Assembly (NCBI GenBank): GCA_023374045.1
Contig: CM041782.1
Span: forward strand, 250,682,810-250,746,809
DNA: 64,000 nt
Direction of reading: 5' to 3'
DNA from: Limonium bicolor
Lineage: Eukaryota > Streptophyta > Magnoliopsida > Caryophyllales > Plumbaginaceae
Shown: piece after piece, positions 1 to 11,691 of the stretch
Layout: every line of letters begins with the position of its first letter
How positions within the stretch are numbered: the first letter of the stretch is position 1
Program-made: the position numbers and the translations under genes
The notes under the pieces: generated by a model
Seen by the model: only the letters and a program-made list of their open reading frames with translations
Database searches by the model: none
Told to the model about the DNA's origin: nothing

Positions 1-88
1 TCTTGGGCCTGAAAGCTCTACTCTCGGGGTTTCGGAAACACTCATATGCTCGGTGTCCGAACACCCCACAGAAGTTGCACTCAACTTT
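1..88 (-). pseudogene. gag: gag zinc-knuckle fragment of an interrupted chromovirus
   Basis: Read on the minus strand, these bases form one open frame with a CX2CX4HX4C zinc knuckle (CNFCGVFGHRAYEC) followed by FRNPESRAF. It closely matches the second knuckle of gag in element A (CNFCGVYGHRAYEC, near 12859-12900). The frame runs off the left edge and is cut at 88/89 by the start of an LTR, so an older minus-strand element was hit by element C. The other half of that older element is not visible in this window. Confidence 0.7.
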
Positions 89-3000
89 TGAAATGCCCCG
101 AACTTAAATATGGTGATTAGAATACTTTAATATGGTATTTAAGGGCCTAATAGTGCCTAAGTAATTTTTGGTAAAGAAAATAAATCCAAAAGAAATGAGA
201 AAAACGCTTAGAAAGCGGAAAACGCTAAAATGAGCGTTAAATAACCATAGGAGGTACGAGACCTCGGTTATAGTATCGTAAGGATTCCTAAGGCTTATTC
301 ATGCCTAATTAGTATACGGGAATGATTCCCGAAGAAAACGGATCCAAGAAATGTATTAAAACGCTAATGGAGCTTTAGCGCACGTTTTTCGAGGAAACCC
401 GAAAACGTGATTTTAAGTGGTCAACGAACCTGTAAAAATTATAGTTTATTAAATAACTATAAATAAACATTAATGAAAGCTTAATTTCCATTAAAATTAA
501 AGAAACGAGAAATTCCGGAAAACGGGCCCAATTAGTGAATAGTAACTAAACCGGGTAAAATAACGAGCGTTTTCTGTAAAAGACGAAAAATGCTCCAGCT
601 AGTATAACAGTGGGGGCCGATTTTACAGTTGTAGACTGCCCTCTCTCTCACACACACAAGTAACAAATAAGTAAATCAAAAAGCAATAAAGTAATAAAGC
701 AAAAAGTTACTTATACTACTTTAACACTCTCTCACCTCTCATTCTCACTTTACCCTCATCTCTCTCCTACCCTTCTCCTTCACCATCGATTTTTGCCCCT
801 CTCTCTCTTCTGGTTGGGCGATTTTGGAGCCCCAAAGGAAACCTCCATGGCTTCTCCACTTATACTCCATGTTCTAGCTTCATTAAAGCCCCAAATCGAA
901 AATAAATTGCATATTCTTCTTCCCCTCATCAAGCTCTACATTTCTATCTTTTCAAAATTCCAAATGGAGGAGTTTGACCTCCATGGGTTTTGGGCATTTG
1001 AAGAGTAAACCACATATTTTTGAAGCTTGGAGTCTCCTCTTCCACTTAAGGTAAAAAGATTCAAGAGAAAAACTCATTTTCTCCATTTCCATGCCTTGGC
1101 CGATTTTGGCTTCTTTTAATGCCTTGTTCTCTTCTTTGTTTGAGCTTGGTTCAACTCTCCAATGGTGGAGGAACCCTCCTTTGTATTCAAGGCTTAAAAA
1201 CCTCTCTTGAAGCTCCAAGGTAAAACCCTAACTAATGGCATTAAAGCCTTTCATTGAATTAAAGTTATCCAATGGGTTAAGGAGTTTAATTGTATTTATT
1301 TGTGTGTTTTGAATGTTGGTTGGGGGGGTGAACCCATTGCACCACTTGACCGAGAATGAAGAAGGGGAGAGGAGGACGACTCAAAGGAAGAAGTGTGATC
1401 TTAAGGTAAGAAAAACCTATCTCAATGCTTAATCTAATGCATTAGTGTAGTGGGAATGGGTAAACAAATAAAAGAACTTAAACCATTGTATTAGTATTGT
1501 AATTGTGGATGTTTGAGTACTAGTGAGTAAGTGTGTGAATTTGTAGGCCTTAGAGCCAAACGAATGGTATGTGTATATTAGTAATGCTATTTGAGGAGTA
1601 ATGATGTATTGGTATTGTAATTGAGGAAGCATTGGTGTATTAGAATTTTGTATGTGTGCTGGTAGGACCCTTGTTGGGTGCGGCTAGCTTTAGGTTGAAT
1701 TTGATGAGAGAATGTGTATTTGAGGATGTAAGGAAGAGTAGGTGAACTATGGCAAAATTTTGGTAGGAATTGAGCATTAAAGAATGACTTGGTGAAAGGG
1801 AGAACCAAGGTGTGTATTGGATTTAATAAAGGTGTTTAATGACCATGGAATGGTAGTGGTGGTATGAGAGTATTAGGATGTAAAATCTGTAGCAAGAGAG
1901 GTACCAAAATGCATTGCGGAACTAGGAAGAAATTGGTGTGCAGGATTTGTAAAATGAGTGTTGGAACTTGGGTGTAGGAAGTGTAATGGCTTGGAAATGA
2001 ATTGGCATGGTAGGGAGAGGTATTTAGAATGCTTGGAATGGCAATGATTGAGGAAGTATTGGATGGGAGAACTGAATGGTAAAATCTGTAGCATAAGTGT
2101 AACAAAAACTGTTACATGTGTAGAAGAAAAGTAAGGAAATTGTGTAAGTTGTTTGATGGATTTAGTAATGGATTTGGTGGATGAATTAAGGTGATTTAGA
2201 GGGTTTAATTAGTGCTAAAACATGTGGGATTACATGTAGGAAGATTGGGGAAGAAATGGGTAAAGAAAGAAGTGGAAAACAAAACCTGTAGGCATGTTCT
2301 GGAACTGTCCGACCCAGAGGTTGGGTCGGACGGTGGGTCGGACAGACCCAGACCCCGGAATCAAAAGCTACTGGAACGGTCCGACCTAGAGGTGTATGGG
2401 TCGGACGGAACAGTTCTGGGTCGGACAGGACACTTTCAGAAGACGGGAAAACTTACTGGAATGGTCCGACCCAGGGCTTGGGTCGGACGGTGGGTCGGAC
2501 GGCCCTAACTTATAAAAAAAAAAGTAGTAACATAGTAATCATATGTATGTATGTATGTAGGTAAGTACATAAATAAAGGACCTTAGTAATATACCATTAA
2601 TGTGACAACAATGGTAAGGAAGTAAGTATGGGAGTAGGAAAACAAGTATGAAAAGTAATTAAGTAGGTTGAGAGGATGAGAACATTAAGTATACCGGGAT
2701 AACGGGGTAAGTACGGGAATAGTAATTATTTGTGTATCGTAAGGGTATAGTATTAATAATAATGTTGGAACATTATCAGTGGAACAAGTGTGAACCAAGG
2801 AACGAGGGAACACACGGTAGAGCTAACTCCGGTGAAAGGTATGATTTCCTCATGCCCCGTATGCTAACCGAGTTACGTTGATTTGTGTGCTGTATGCCGG
2901 CTAATCAAGACTAAAGCATGAAAATGGTTTATTGCCTTTCGTTGCATGTCTTGTTGTATGTTGATTGAGCTAACCTTTCTTGATTGATTGTGTGGCCTCA

Positions 3001-4551
3001 CTTAGTGCGTAGACCGACTCATAGATGAGTCTTATTGTGTATTGATTCGTAGTAAGAGTCATGTGTGAACCAATGGAACCGTAACAACGCACTAAACCAA
3101 TGAACCAATATACGATAACGTAAACCAATGAACTCACTAGAATGTGAGAGTGTGTACGGGAGTAATAACCTCCCGACAATGGTAGGAGAAACGAAATGAA
3201 TAATCCACAAACAAAAAGTAGTGGAAGTATATAAGTAACCTCTATTAGAGGAATTATTCTTGGTGCAAGACATGAACCATGAGAGTAGTAAAGAATGATG
3301 AGGGATCTCCAAACCCCTTAGTAATTAGTCGACCCATTATGAGAGGGCCCGACTGATGTAAGTATGTCCCGAACATGAGAGTATTCGATACGTTGGGGAA
3401 ACCCTTAAATCTGAGGATACTAGTCGGTTGTAATTCCCTAAGCTAGAGGAGGTTATCAAGAGAGATACTTCTAGGCTAACCCACGAGATGTATTATGCTC
3501 TGAGAGAAGAGTGTTGGGAATTTGAGTAGTCCGATAGAACGGACATTTGAGTATTTGAGGAGCTAAGCGTATAGCCCTCGTACTGTAGGCCCGGTGGCGA
3601 GTCTTGAGTATGACTCCGCCCAGAGGCCAAAGTAATGAGTATTGAGTATTGCGTATGTATGAGTAAAGTAATGAGTACTGAGTAAGAAGTGAGTAAGAGT
3701 ATGTAATGAGTACCGTGTACTGAGTAGGTATGAGTGAGTTTGAGTATTGAGTACATATGAGTAGGTATGTAGTATTGAGTAGTGAGTATGCACAAGTTTA
3801 GTAACGAGTACGGAGTAAGGATCGTGTACGAGTAAGGTATTGAACATGGAGTGATGAGTATACAAGAGTAAGGATTGAGTATGAGTAGAGTAGAGAATAT
3901 CGAACACAGTACGAAGAGTAATGAATGAATAACAAATACGAATGGTCAACTATCGATTGTCTTCCTTAGTAGTTATTGAACTTGTATGTGTATGTAGGTA
4001 TTGCTGAGTGTATTGTTGTAGCATGAGTATGTATGTATGCATGTAAAATGAACTCCATGTATATCCGACCCAAAGTAGTCGGCGTACCGCGGTTAGCACG
4101 CGGTATATGCGGATTTCATATGCAGCGTAAGCTGACCCCCTAGGGGGACCGTTTTTAGTGTGCAGGTACCGAAGCTGTTCGCCGTTCGAGAGAGTAGGAC
4201 AGGGACTGCTACATAAGCATGGGTAGTTGAGAAAAGGGAATTGTATTTGTAACGTAGTATGAATTTGGAAGTTTAAACTGTATCGGTAATGTAAGGATTG
4301 TAGTATGCTCGGTATAGTATTGCATTGGAGTTGTATCGAATTATGGATTGGCATGCAAGGGAAAGTAATGTATTGTGTAGAGCACTCGGTATGTTCATTT
4401 TCATCAGACCGATAGTATGTAGTATTGTAATCTGCCTTGTTAGTCACGTGGGTGACTAACGGCATTGTACACCCGCCGTTGAGTAAGTAATATCCGCTGT
4501 GAAGGTAAGTATTTGTACAGTAATGACGGTATTAGCGGTAGGGGTGTTACA
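89..4551 (+). repeat. 5' LTR of element C
   Basis: The LTR starts TGAAATGCCCCGAAC at 89 and ends GGGGTGTTACA at 4551, directly before a primer-binding site. A reverse-complement copy of the same family lies at 43255-47834 and a diverged plus-strand copy at 59372-63658, which fixes both ends. In order it holds an AT-rich head with AACGCT/AGCGTT words, a GGGGGCCG word near 613, a CT-rich tract (635-800), three AAGGTAA words (about 1047, 1219, 1403), a palindrome array (2300-2505), a conserved block (about 2830-2900), degenerate GAGTA repeats (3600-3860) and a GC hairpin (4131-4148). Open frames inside it look like by-products of simple repeats. No matching 3' LTR with the expected target duplication was found for this element. 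Confidence 0.85.
2300..2505. repeat. Palindrome array, LTR C
   Basis: About three units of an imperfect palindrome, GTCCGACCCAGAGG..TGGGTCGGAC, are each introduced by CTGGAA(C/T)GGTCCGACC. Units are roughly 70 bp apart and the spacers differ. The same word (GTCCGACCC/GGGTCGGAC) is used in LTR A. Confidence 0.8.
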
Positions 4552-7321
4552 AAAAGTGGTATCAGAGCGAAGTATCGCTCTGATGGATGAAATACCGAGT
4601 TTAGGTAAATACCGAGTTAGGAAGTAGAGACTCAGGGCTAAGGGTTGAGTGTTAGCGTGCGAGGTACGCTAGTTAGGAACTTCCGCGTGAACCGGAAACC
4701 TACAACAACCATACCCCGCCCTCCGCAACCCACGTTATTAAGTTGGGAGAATAACGCCAGAGAGATGGAAAGACCTCTCACACTCGGGTAACACCCGATC
4801 TGGCAGTTACAAGTAAACCTTATTAGAAAAAGAACATGTCATACAGTAGAGTCCAAGAACTGGAAGTCCCGAAGACGGTTCCCGTTGAACGACAAGGACC
4901 GCACTTAATGGCGGAGAAATGAAGATCCTAAACACAAGGTGATGGAATTTATGGCACCATAGGGCGACATGCTTCGCAGTCGCGAGAACCATGAGTAGCC
5001 AGCAAGAGGAGAAGCGCAATCGCGCAATGAAATAAGGAAGATAGAGTAGCAAGCCCGAGACAAGGGAGTCTACGGACTGTAATGTTCGATAATACCAACA
5101 ACGGTATGCAAACCGACTAAGGAATTAGTCGAGGTTGGATTAACACCAAACCTGTACGCCAAGAGGCTGCAATAATTGAACGACATAGATCAGGTGACAA
5201 TGGAAGTAATCATAAAGCATATACCCATAGGACTACAACGTGTTTCCTGAGGATAAGTCAAGTCTCACTAACCACAGTGAAGGTGTGAGGCACCCGGATG
5301 GACGACGACCATGTCAAGTACTCTGAGAAACGACTCAAGAGATCGATCACCAAGATCAAAAGATTGAGGGAAGATCTAATAAAACCACCAATCATGGATG
5401 GAAACGATACCGTCACCGGTATACATTAACCGAAAAACAACCTACCCGCGCACTTGCCCGGGGCCAGTGCAGCAACTACAAGATGGTTGGAAGACTTTTA
5501 ACAACCCGCAGATACTTACTAAAGTACCGCTATGACGAATGGAGCAAATATAGGATCACCAATCCTAAGTATTTAAATAATGAAACCTCGGAAAGGCCTG
5601 ACGGCCCGACCATTGTATTGAGAGTATACCGGTCAGCAAGAAGCTGAACTTGGTCAAGACCTGAATCATGGCAACGCTATGAAGAATTTCTCTTAACACC
5701 GAACCGTTATTTCAAAACCAAAATTTTTCTTTCAAAACTACGAACCCTTCTTTTAAACCTTGGATTTTTAAAACTAAACAAACGGAATTATGGTGAGTAT
5801 CATAGAATGATACAAGAGGAGTTGACAATAGAATACTTCACCTAGGCGTGTGACGAACACTACGAGTGTACCCAAATACGGGATGTGGGACGACCGCACT
5901 CCGTAGGAGCTTTTGGGCCTGACAGATAGTTGGGTAAGTGGTAACGTGCCAAGAAGGTACCCCACGTATGTATACATGTAGTGTACGAAACACGGGAAGT
6001 AGTCAACTCTGCTCTACGGACCATAAGTAAATTTAAAACAGAAAAGTTGGATACCTCAACCGAGCAAAGGAAACTCAGATAAGCTACAAGCTAAGGAGTC
6101 AGAAACTCACTTCAGGAGAACCATTAAGAGTTGGAAGTGCAAGAAGCACTAACAACGGGATAAGACATTGGATATGTCTCGAAGACATCTAAGTAAAGCA
6201 TGATAACTGGAAGGAATACCCAGTCTAAGCACAGTAAAGCAAATGCCTAACATTAACACAACAGAGTTCAATGAACGGGATAGAATTCCCAGAACAACTA
6301 CCACAAACGCACAGGGTGATGTTATAAGGTGCCAGAAATACCACTCAACACCGGAAGGGATATCAAATCCGTTATAACACAAGGAAAAATACCAATGGTC
6401 TACCCTAAGAACGGGAGACGTTACAACCCTCAACGGATAACTCAGATCCAGAACCGCAAGGTAGGACAATAAACTGAACATACTCATGAATGTCAGCTAG
6501 ATGCTGCCATATAACCAGTACTACCCAGGAACAATCCATAAGGGGTATCAAGTCAACACAGTTGAACGAAATATAGTGGTAAGAACACCACAATTGGAAC
6601 GAACATACGGTTAGAACACCGAAGGGATCCCACTTGACAGGGGATACCCCTAATCAATAAATGGTAACGATCAATACCAGGATACAAAAGGGTCTCCAAC
6701 GAACGGAAGCGTGATGCGACGATCTTATTAGGGAGCCCAGTATCACTTCCAAGCCCAGCGAGGGCTTACAGAGAAGTAACCACTTGGGGATAACCTATGA
6801 TGAGCAGAGCTCTAGGCAACATGGCTAGTAGGCCATGAAACTACTACACACACAACCCAACGGTTGCAAAACCAATGTGAACTACATGGAAAGTGGTCAA
6901 GGTGACACCGATAAAAGAGTAACAACCAATAATCGAGGATGCCTCTCATAAATGTGAGACCGCAAGAGCGGTGAACACATGGACCCCAAGAAGGGGATAT
7001 CATCAGTAACCGTCGGGAAATACATTCCTTTCAGAACTGCTAATGTAGTCAAGCTCGAGCATACAATTATTGCCAAATAATATAAAATAAGCAGCAGCAA
7101 TTGTTCACAACCAAGGAGTAACCGGTTATTCAACCAGTGATGCTCAGGGAGCTCAGAAAAATAAAGGAATACCATATTCTGTGTTTGCCAAATACATGGG
7201 GAATCATGGTATAAATGATACAGATGCATGAGCTGAAGCTAGCAACAGTGGATGCCATGTAAACCAATACTGTGGAATCAGTAAGAACATGGTGCGCAGC
7301 AGGCGACCAACGTATGCGAAT
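4552..7321 (+). mobile_element. Internal region of element C, first part (no intact coding)
   Basis: After the primer site there is a leader and then about 2.6 kb without a convincing gene. All open frames are short and unlike retroelement proteins. The block 5816-6016 is clearly similar to 55031-55250 of element G, so the two share a body. Both could be a non-autonomous family or strongly decayed gag-pol; a short stretch near 5450-5500 faintly recalls gag, which I do not rely on. The region ends at 7321 where element A is inserted. The probable continuation is 36174-36835. Confidence 0.6.
4557..4584 (+). other. Primer-binding site (tRNA-iMet type) within a hairpin, element C
   Basis: TGGTATCAGAGC at 4557-4568 lies five bases after the LTR end and matches the primer site complementary to plant initiator tRNA-Met. 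Bases 4561-4584 form a perfect inverted repeat, ATCAGAGCGA-AGTA-TCGCTCTGAT, so the primer site can fold on itself. The following leader resembles that of element B (ACCGAGTTTAGG..ACCGAGTTAGGAA), linking C to that lineage. Confidence 0.85.
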
Positions 7322-9655
7322 TGAAATACCCCAAACTTAGATATGGTGTTTAAATGATAAACTAAGATATAAGGAGGCTAAATAATGCCTTAGAAACATT
7401 AAGAAACATTTCTAATCAAAGAAAATATAAGGAAACACCAAAAGAGCAGTTTAAGCAAAAACGTGCTCTAAGCTTGGAGAGACTTGGGAGAGTACCCAAA
7501 TATTGTTCTAAGACCTTAGTAATATCCTAATGGTCATTTTAAATCAATTACAAAAGAAAACCAAGCTTGAAAACAAGTTAAAACACAAAATGTGCTTTAA
7601 GGAGTCTTAAAGCACGTTTTTGAAAAATTGTCTTGTAAATGAGTTTTGAATGGCTAAATGTCCATCATTACTCTTTAATTAACATGTGTACTATATAGTA
7701 TCACATTTGGAAGTCTATATCAATGGGAAATCAAAAATTTCACAACAATGTGCCTTGTTTTCTGAATAGTAAATTAATTAAGCTAGTTTATAACATAATC
7801 AATATAAGTGAGATATTTGGTCAACAAAGACTTAAGTACCCCTTGTTACTAATGGGGGCCGGTTTCTCATGAGGCGAGTCACCACCCTCATGACTCATTA
7901 AGCAAATAAAGATTTGTAAAGCAAAAGTACTATTCACCTTTTAACATAAATATCACACTTTAGTAATTCTCTCTCCTCACTTCTTCATTCTCTTTTGTTT
8001 CCCACGGTTTCTTGCTCTCTCTCCCTTCTCCATTAACGTGAGGCAAACCTCCATGCTAGCTCCATCTAGCCTTGCACACAACTCACTCATTTTAGCTCCA
8101 AAACCAAAACAAATTACATATTCTCCTTAGTTAGCTCAAGCTCTTCCTTTCTATCTTTTCAAAACTTCAAGAGCTTCATTTTGGTGCCAAGTCAAACCAC
8201 CATTAGAGGAGAAAATTTAAGTTTGGAGACTCCATTGGCTTCTCCATTCTCTTAAGGTAAAGAAAGTGTAAGAAAATCTAGGTTTCCATCATTTTCTTCC
8301 TTGTCCGAAAATTTGCACTCATGGGACTCCATGTTTATGCCTTGTTCTAGCTTGTTTTCTACTCTTCAAAGGATTGAGGAGGTCCTTCTTCCTTCATATC
8401 CAAGCTTGTCTTGAGAAACCAAGGTAAAACAATCACCTTAATACCTTAAAGCACATTTTTAACCTAGGGTTTGTTCCTTAAGGTTAATGTATTATCTAGT
8501 ACTCATTGGAGTCATTGGATATTGGTTAGAACATTGGCAAGGAGATATATATTGGTGACCGAGATTGAGCAAAGAAAAACCTAAGGAAGAAAGCTTTTAA
8601 AGCTTGTAAAAGAACAAGGTAAATTACTTACCTTAAGGTGTTTTATTCTTTAAGGGAATGGGATTTAGATATGTGATGAGTTTAGTGTGGAGTTATATTA
8701 GAAAGGGGTTATATAAAACCTAGGAGAAACAATGACTATACTTGTGAACTTGTGACTAAAGAGCAAATGAGAAGAAGAGATAGTTAAAACAATGTTGAGA
8801 TGAATTATAAGAAGCATTTTACTTCAATGGGAGCCTTGTTGTGTGTATTCGCAGGTTAAAGGCAAATATATGTGGAAATTCAGTGGTTAAGATTATTGTC
8901 ATTTAAGGGCCTAAGTGCCAAGCATTTTAAGTTTAAGCACTATATGATGGTGTGGTGTGGTTTTTGTGTAAATTGTGTGTTAAGGTGTTGTGATGAGAAT
9001 TTGGGTGATGTTGGTTGTTTGATGGAGAAAAACCAAGTGTTAGAATGTACTATGTACTAGAGAACCCATGGCAAAATTTAAAAGAGAACTTAAGTGTTTA
9101 AGATATTCTAAGGGAATTGAATGACTAAGGAGGTACTAGGATGTTCTAGAGGTTCTCTTGATGAAAAGGGTGAGATTAAGGGTTCTAATGACTTATAATG
9201 ACTTAGGTATCACCATGAAGGATTTAGGAATCAAGAGAATGTATTTGAGTATTTAGGACTTAGGTAAATGTTGATAAAAGAAGCTAGGAAACCTTGGTAA
9301 GTTTGGTGTGATTAAGTGTGAAACTTTGAGATGATTTAGATAGAAACTAGAGTTTAGAATTTAAGGAAAACCTTAGAAAGTGTAAGATAGATGAAAGTGG
9401 TGTATATGGTGTGGCCAAGGTCATAAGGAGGGAACTTTGGGCTAGTAGAAGTGCTAGGTGAAAGGAATGTTGAAATGTAGGAAAGAAATAAGTGTTAAGT
9501 GTTAGTAGTTGTTGTAAGAATTGTGTAAAGGATGGGAATGAGTTTGGAGGATGGTTTAAGATGAGTTTAAGGGTCTAAATGATGTTAGAACACATTGGAT
9601 GGCTTGAGGAAAGGTTTAGTGAAGATTTGGCAAAGTTTGGGCATGTTTTGGTGGC

Positions 9656-9987
9656 GTCCGACCCAGGGGTCCGACCCAAGTTTGGGTCGGACGGCCTCTG
9701 TTTAACGCCAGGGAAAGGTTCTGGAATGGTCCGACCCAGAGGACTTGGGTCGGACATGGGTCGGACGGTGAGTTTTAGAGGGCAGATAAGTTTCTGGAAT
9801 GGTCCGACCCAGAAGGTTGGGTCGGACGTGGGTCGGACATGGGAGGTTTTAAGACGGAAAATTTCTGGAATGGTCCGACCCAGTTGGTTGGGTCGGACGT
9901 GGGTCGGACATGTAGAGTTTTTCAAACCCGAAAGTTACTGGAAGGGTCCGACCCAGAGGGTGGGTCGGACGGTGGGTCGGACGGCCC
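9656..9987. repeat. Palindrome array, 5' LTR A
   Basis: Five units, each with GGTCCGACCCAG, a 2-7 base centre and TTGGGTCGGAC followed by a second GTGGGTCGGAC, spaced about 65-75 bp. Four of the five are introduced by CTGGAA(T/G)GGTCCGACC. The spacers share little else. The palindromes could fold into strong hairpins in RNA or bind a dimeric protein. Confidence 0.85.
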
Positions 9988-10299
9988 TTAACACTTAAAA
10001 AAAAAGAAATTTTGAATTCTAAGAATGATAATTGGTAATAAGGTATACCTTTGGTAGGGTGGTAATGATTAGGACCCTAAGAACTTAAGGGATTAAGTTA
10101 AATTAAGTTAAGTATAAATTTTAATGTTTAAAGTTAAGTTTGTAAGCTAAGTGGCAAAGACTTGAGAGGATTATTGAATGGGAATCCTTAGGGACTAAGT
10201 GAGTTAAGTAAGGTGCAAATAACTAATGACCTAAAAATGAATGAATGTTTTAGGTTTGTGAATTGGGACCCCGAAGAAGGTTAAACAAACAACGATCGA

Positions 10300-10368
10300 C
10301 GGTGAACGGTACAATCCTTCTTGTGACCTGCTTGCTAACGAGGTGTCCCTCGGCTTGTGTGCTATCTG
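10300..10368 (+). other. Conserved non-coding block of the LTRs
   Basis: It carries CGGTGAACGGTACAATCC, then TGACCTGCTTGCTAACGAG, then CGGCTTGTGTGCTATCTG. Related blocks occur at about the same place in the other LTR families (about 2830-2900, 21605-21660 minus, 40455-40525, 44880-44960 minus, 50925-50990 minus, 61860-61932), although the surrounding LTR sequence differs strongly. Its function is unknown. Confidence 0.6.
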
Positions 10369-11077
10369 TTTAATTGCTATGACTAAAACAAGATAAAGCA
10401 TGCAACCGGTTATATTTTCTCGTTGTGTTTGTTTATTTACACTAACCCGCGAGACTTGAGATGTTACTAACCAAGTTTAGTACTTACTGAGTTAAGAATA
10501 AGAGTTAAGTTTGGTGGTTGTTGGTTAATGCCCGTTAGGCTTAGCTAGCACATGGTGATTAAGATTCTACTAACTGGAACTTGAGTGAGGAAACCCGGGA
10601 CCGATCTCCGGTCATGCATGCTAAGGAAAAGGGGGACGGTATCTGAATCAGATCCGCCCTCCGCTTAAGGACTTGTCTTCGGACTTGTAGCCTAGGGCCG
10701 GTTGCCGGCTCAGCTACGCTGGACTCCCGTCCAGAGTAGGTGGCATTAAGATGGTGCGGTGGGATCACCTAAATCCCAGGTTTGAATTAAGCTACAACCA
10801 TTCCCTTCCAGGAACGGTTTGCATACTGAGAATAGTTAAGATGAGAAAGGTAAGGAACTGAGATTAAAGAAATGAGGATTAAGGAGGGGATTACTAACCC
10901 ACTTGATAAGGGAGCGCCTGAGTCGTTCATTGTTTGTGAACTATATGTGTTCATCTGTGGTTATTGTAATTGTACTTCATATTATGCTTGTGTATGTAAT
11001 CAATTTCCATGCTATCAACAATTAGTCGTCGTAGCCCCGTTAGCTTGGGGGCCATGAGAGGGTGTACCAGCATTCGT

Positions 11078-11096
11078 GCTGACCCCCTTGGGGGCT
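11078..11096 (+). other. GC-rich hairpin near LTR 3' end
   Basis: GCTGACCCCCTTGGGGGCT forms a strong hairpin and is followed by ATTTTTA and CTTGCAGGTAAG. Each LTR family has a counterpart (4131-4148, 20913-20931 minus, 35794-35812, 41338-41357, 43660-43676 minus, 50137-50154 minus, 63274-63290). The hairpin, T-run and usually CAGGTA-type order is kept. It could mark RNA 3' processing, a pause site or a splice donor. Confidence 0.6.
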
Positions 11097-11461
11097 ATTT
11101 TTACACTTGCAGGTAAGAGACCCGTGAGGACGCACTACGAGAGTAGGAGCGGTTAGACTTAGGGTGGGATGTTTATTTTGAGTTCGGGTTGCGCCTGTGC
11201 ACCCGACTGTTTATATTTAAACTGATGTAAGGATGTGTATATGATTTAGCTACTTGTACTTGGTTGGTTGTGGTATTTTGGATGGTGATGCTTTTGGGTT
11301 GGACAGTTATTTTGGAAAGGTGTCGTAATTATTAAGGCCGGTATATTCTGTGATCAGACCGTGGCAAGGTCCAGGTGTTTATGATTTCCGCTGCAACATA
11401 TTCGTTTAAGTGTTCAGTTTTATGATAACCACGATTGGCTTTGGATGGGGTGTTACAAAAG

Positions 11462-11489
11462 TGGTATCAGAGCGTAGTTACGCTCTGAT
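11462..11489 (+). other. Primer-binding site within a hairpin, element A
   Basis: TGGTATCAGAGC (11462-11473) matches the initiator tRNA-Met primer site. Bases 11466-11489 form an 11-bp inverted repeat, ATCAGAGCGTA-GT-TACGCTCTGAT. Relative to B and C the inner pairs differ on both arms, so pairing is preserved. Confidence 0.88.
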
Positions 11490-11691
11490 CAAGAAATATC
11501 GGACATGAGTAACCACCGAGTTAGGATATAAGTTAAGGAATAAGTGATGGGTTAAGGGTGTGAGAAGTTAGAGTGAGTAGAGTCAGATGACCACTAATAA
11601 GTGTGGGTCGTCTTTACCGTCTACGGACGTTATAAATTCACTAACCGAAACAGTGGTGAATACAAATCTAATGTGAGTTATGCTTGTTCAG

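Larger units (their letters stand above)
7322..11457 (+). repeat. 5' LTR of element A
   Basis: It starts TGAAATACCCC at 7322 and ends TGTTACA at 11457; the copy at 17788-20531 plus 34801-36173 is nearly identical. It contains repeated AAAGCAC/GTGCTTT words (7450-7620), GGGGGCCGG at about 7854, a CT-rich tract (7965-8040), AAGGTAA words (about 8257, 8420, 8615), a possible TATA-like TTATATAAAA (8709-8718), the palindrome array (9656-9987), the conserved block (about 10300-10368) and the GC hairpin (11078-11096). The 62-codon frame at 8872-9060 recurs in the other copy simply because the LTR is duplicated; I see no sign that it is a gene. Confidence 0.92.

Noticed and set aside
4807..7229. Several short minus-strand open frames in element C
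   Set aside because: All are short, unrelated to one another and antisense to the element. The matching block in G does not keep them open.
8872..9060. Repeated 62-codon open frame (also 19339-19527)
   Set aside because: It is present twice only because both LTRs of A carry it. There is no coding signature and no counterpart in other LTR families.
9656..9987. CRISPR-like look of regularly spaced palindromes
   Set aside because: The context is a plant LTR, repeats are imperfect palindromes with variable arms, there are few units, and no associated genes exist.
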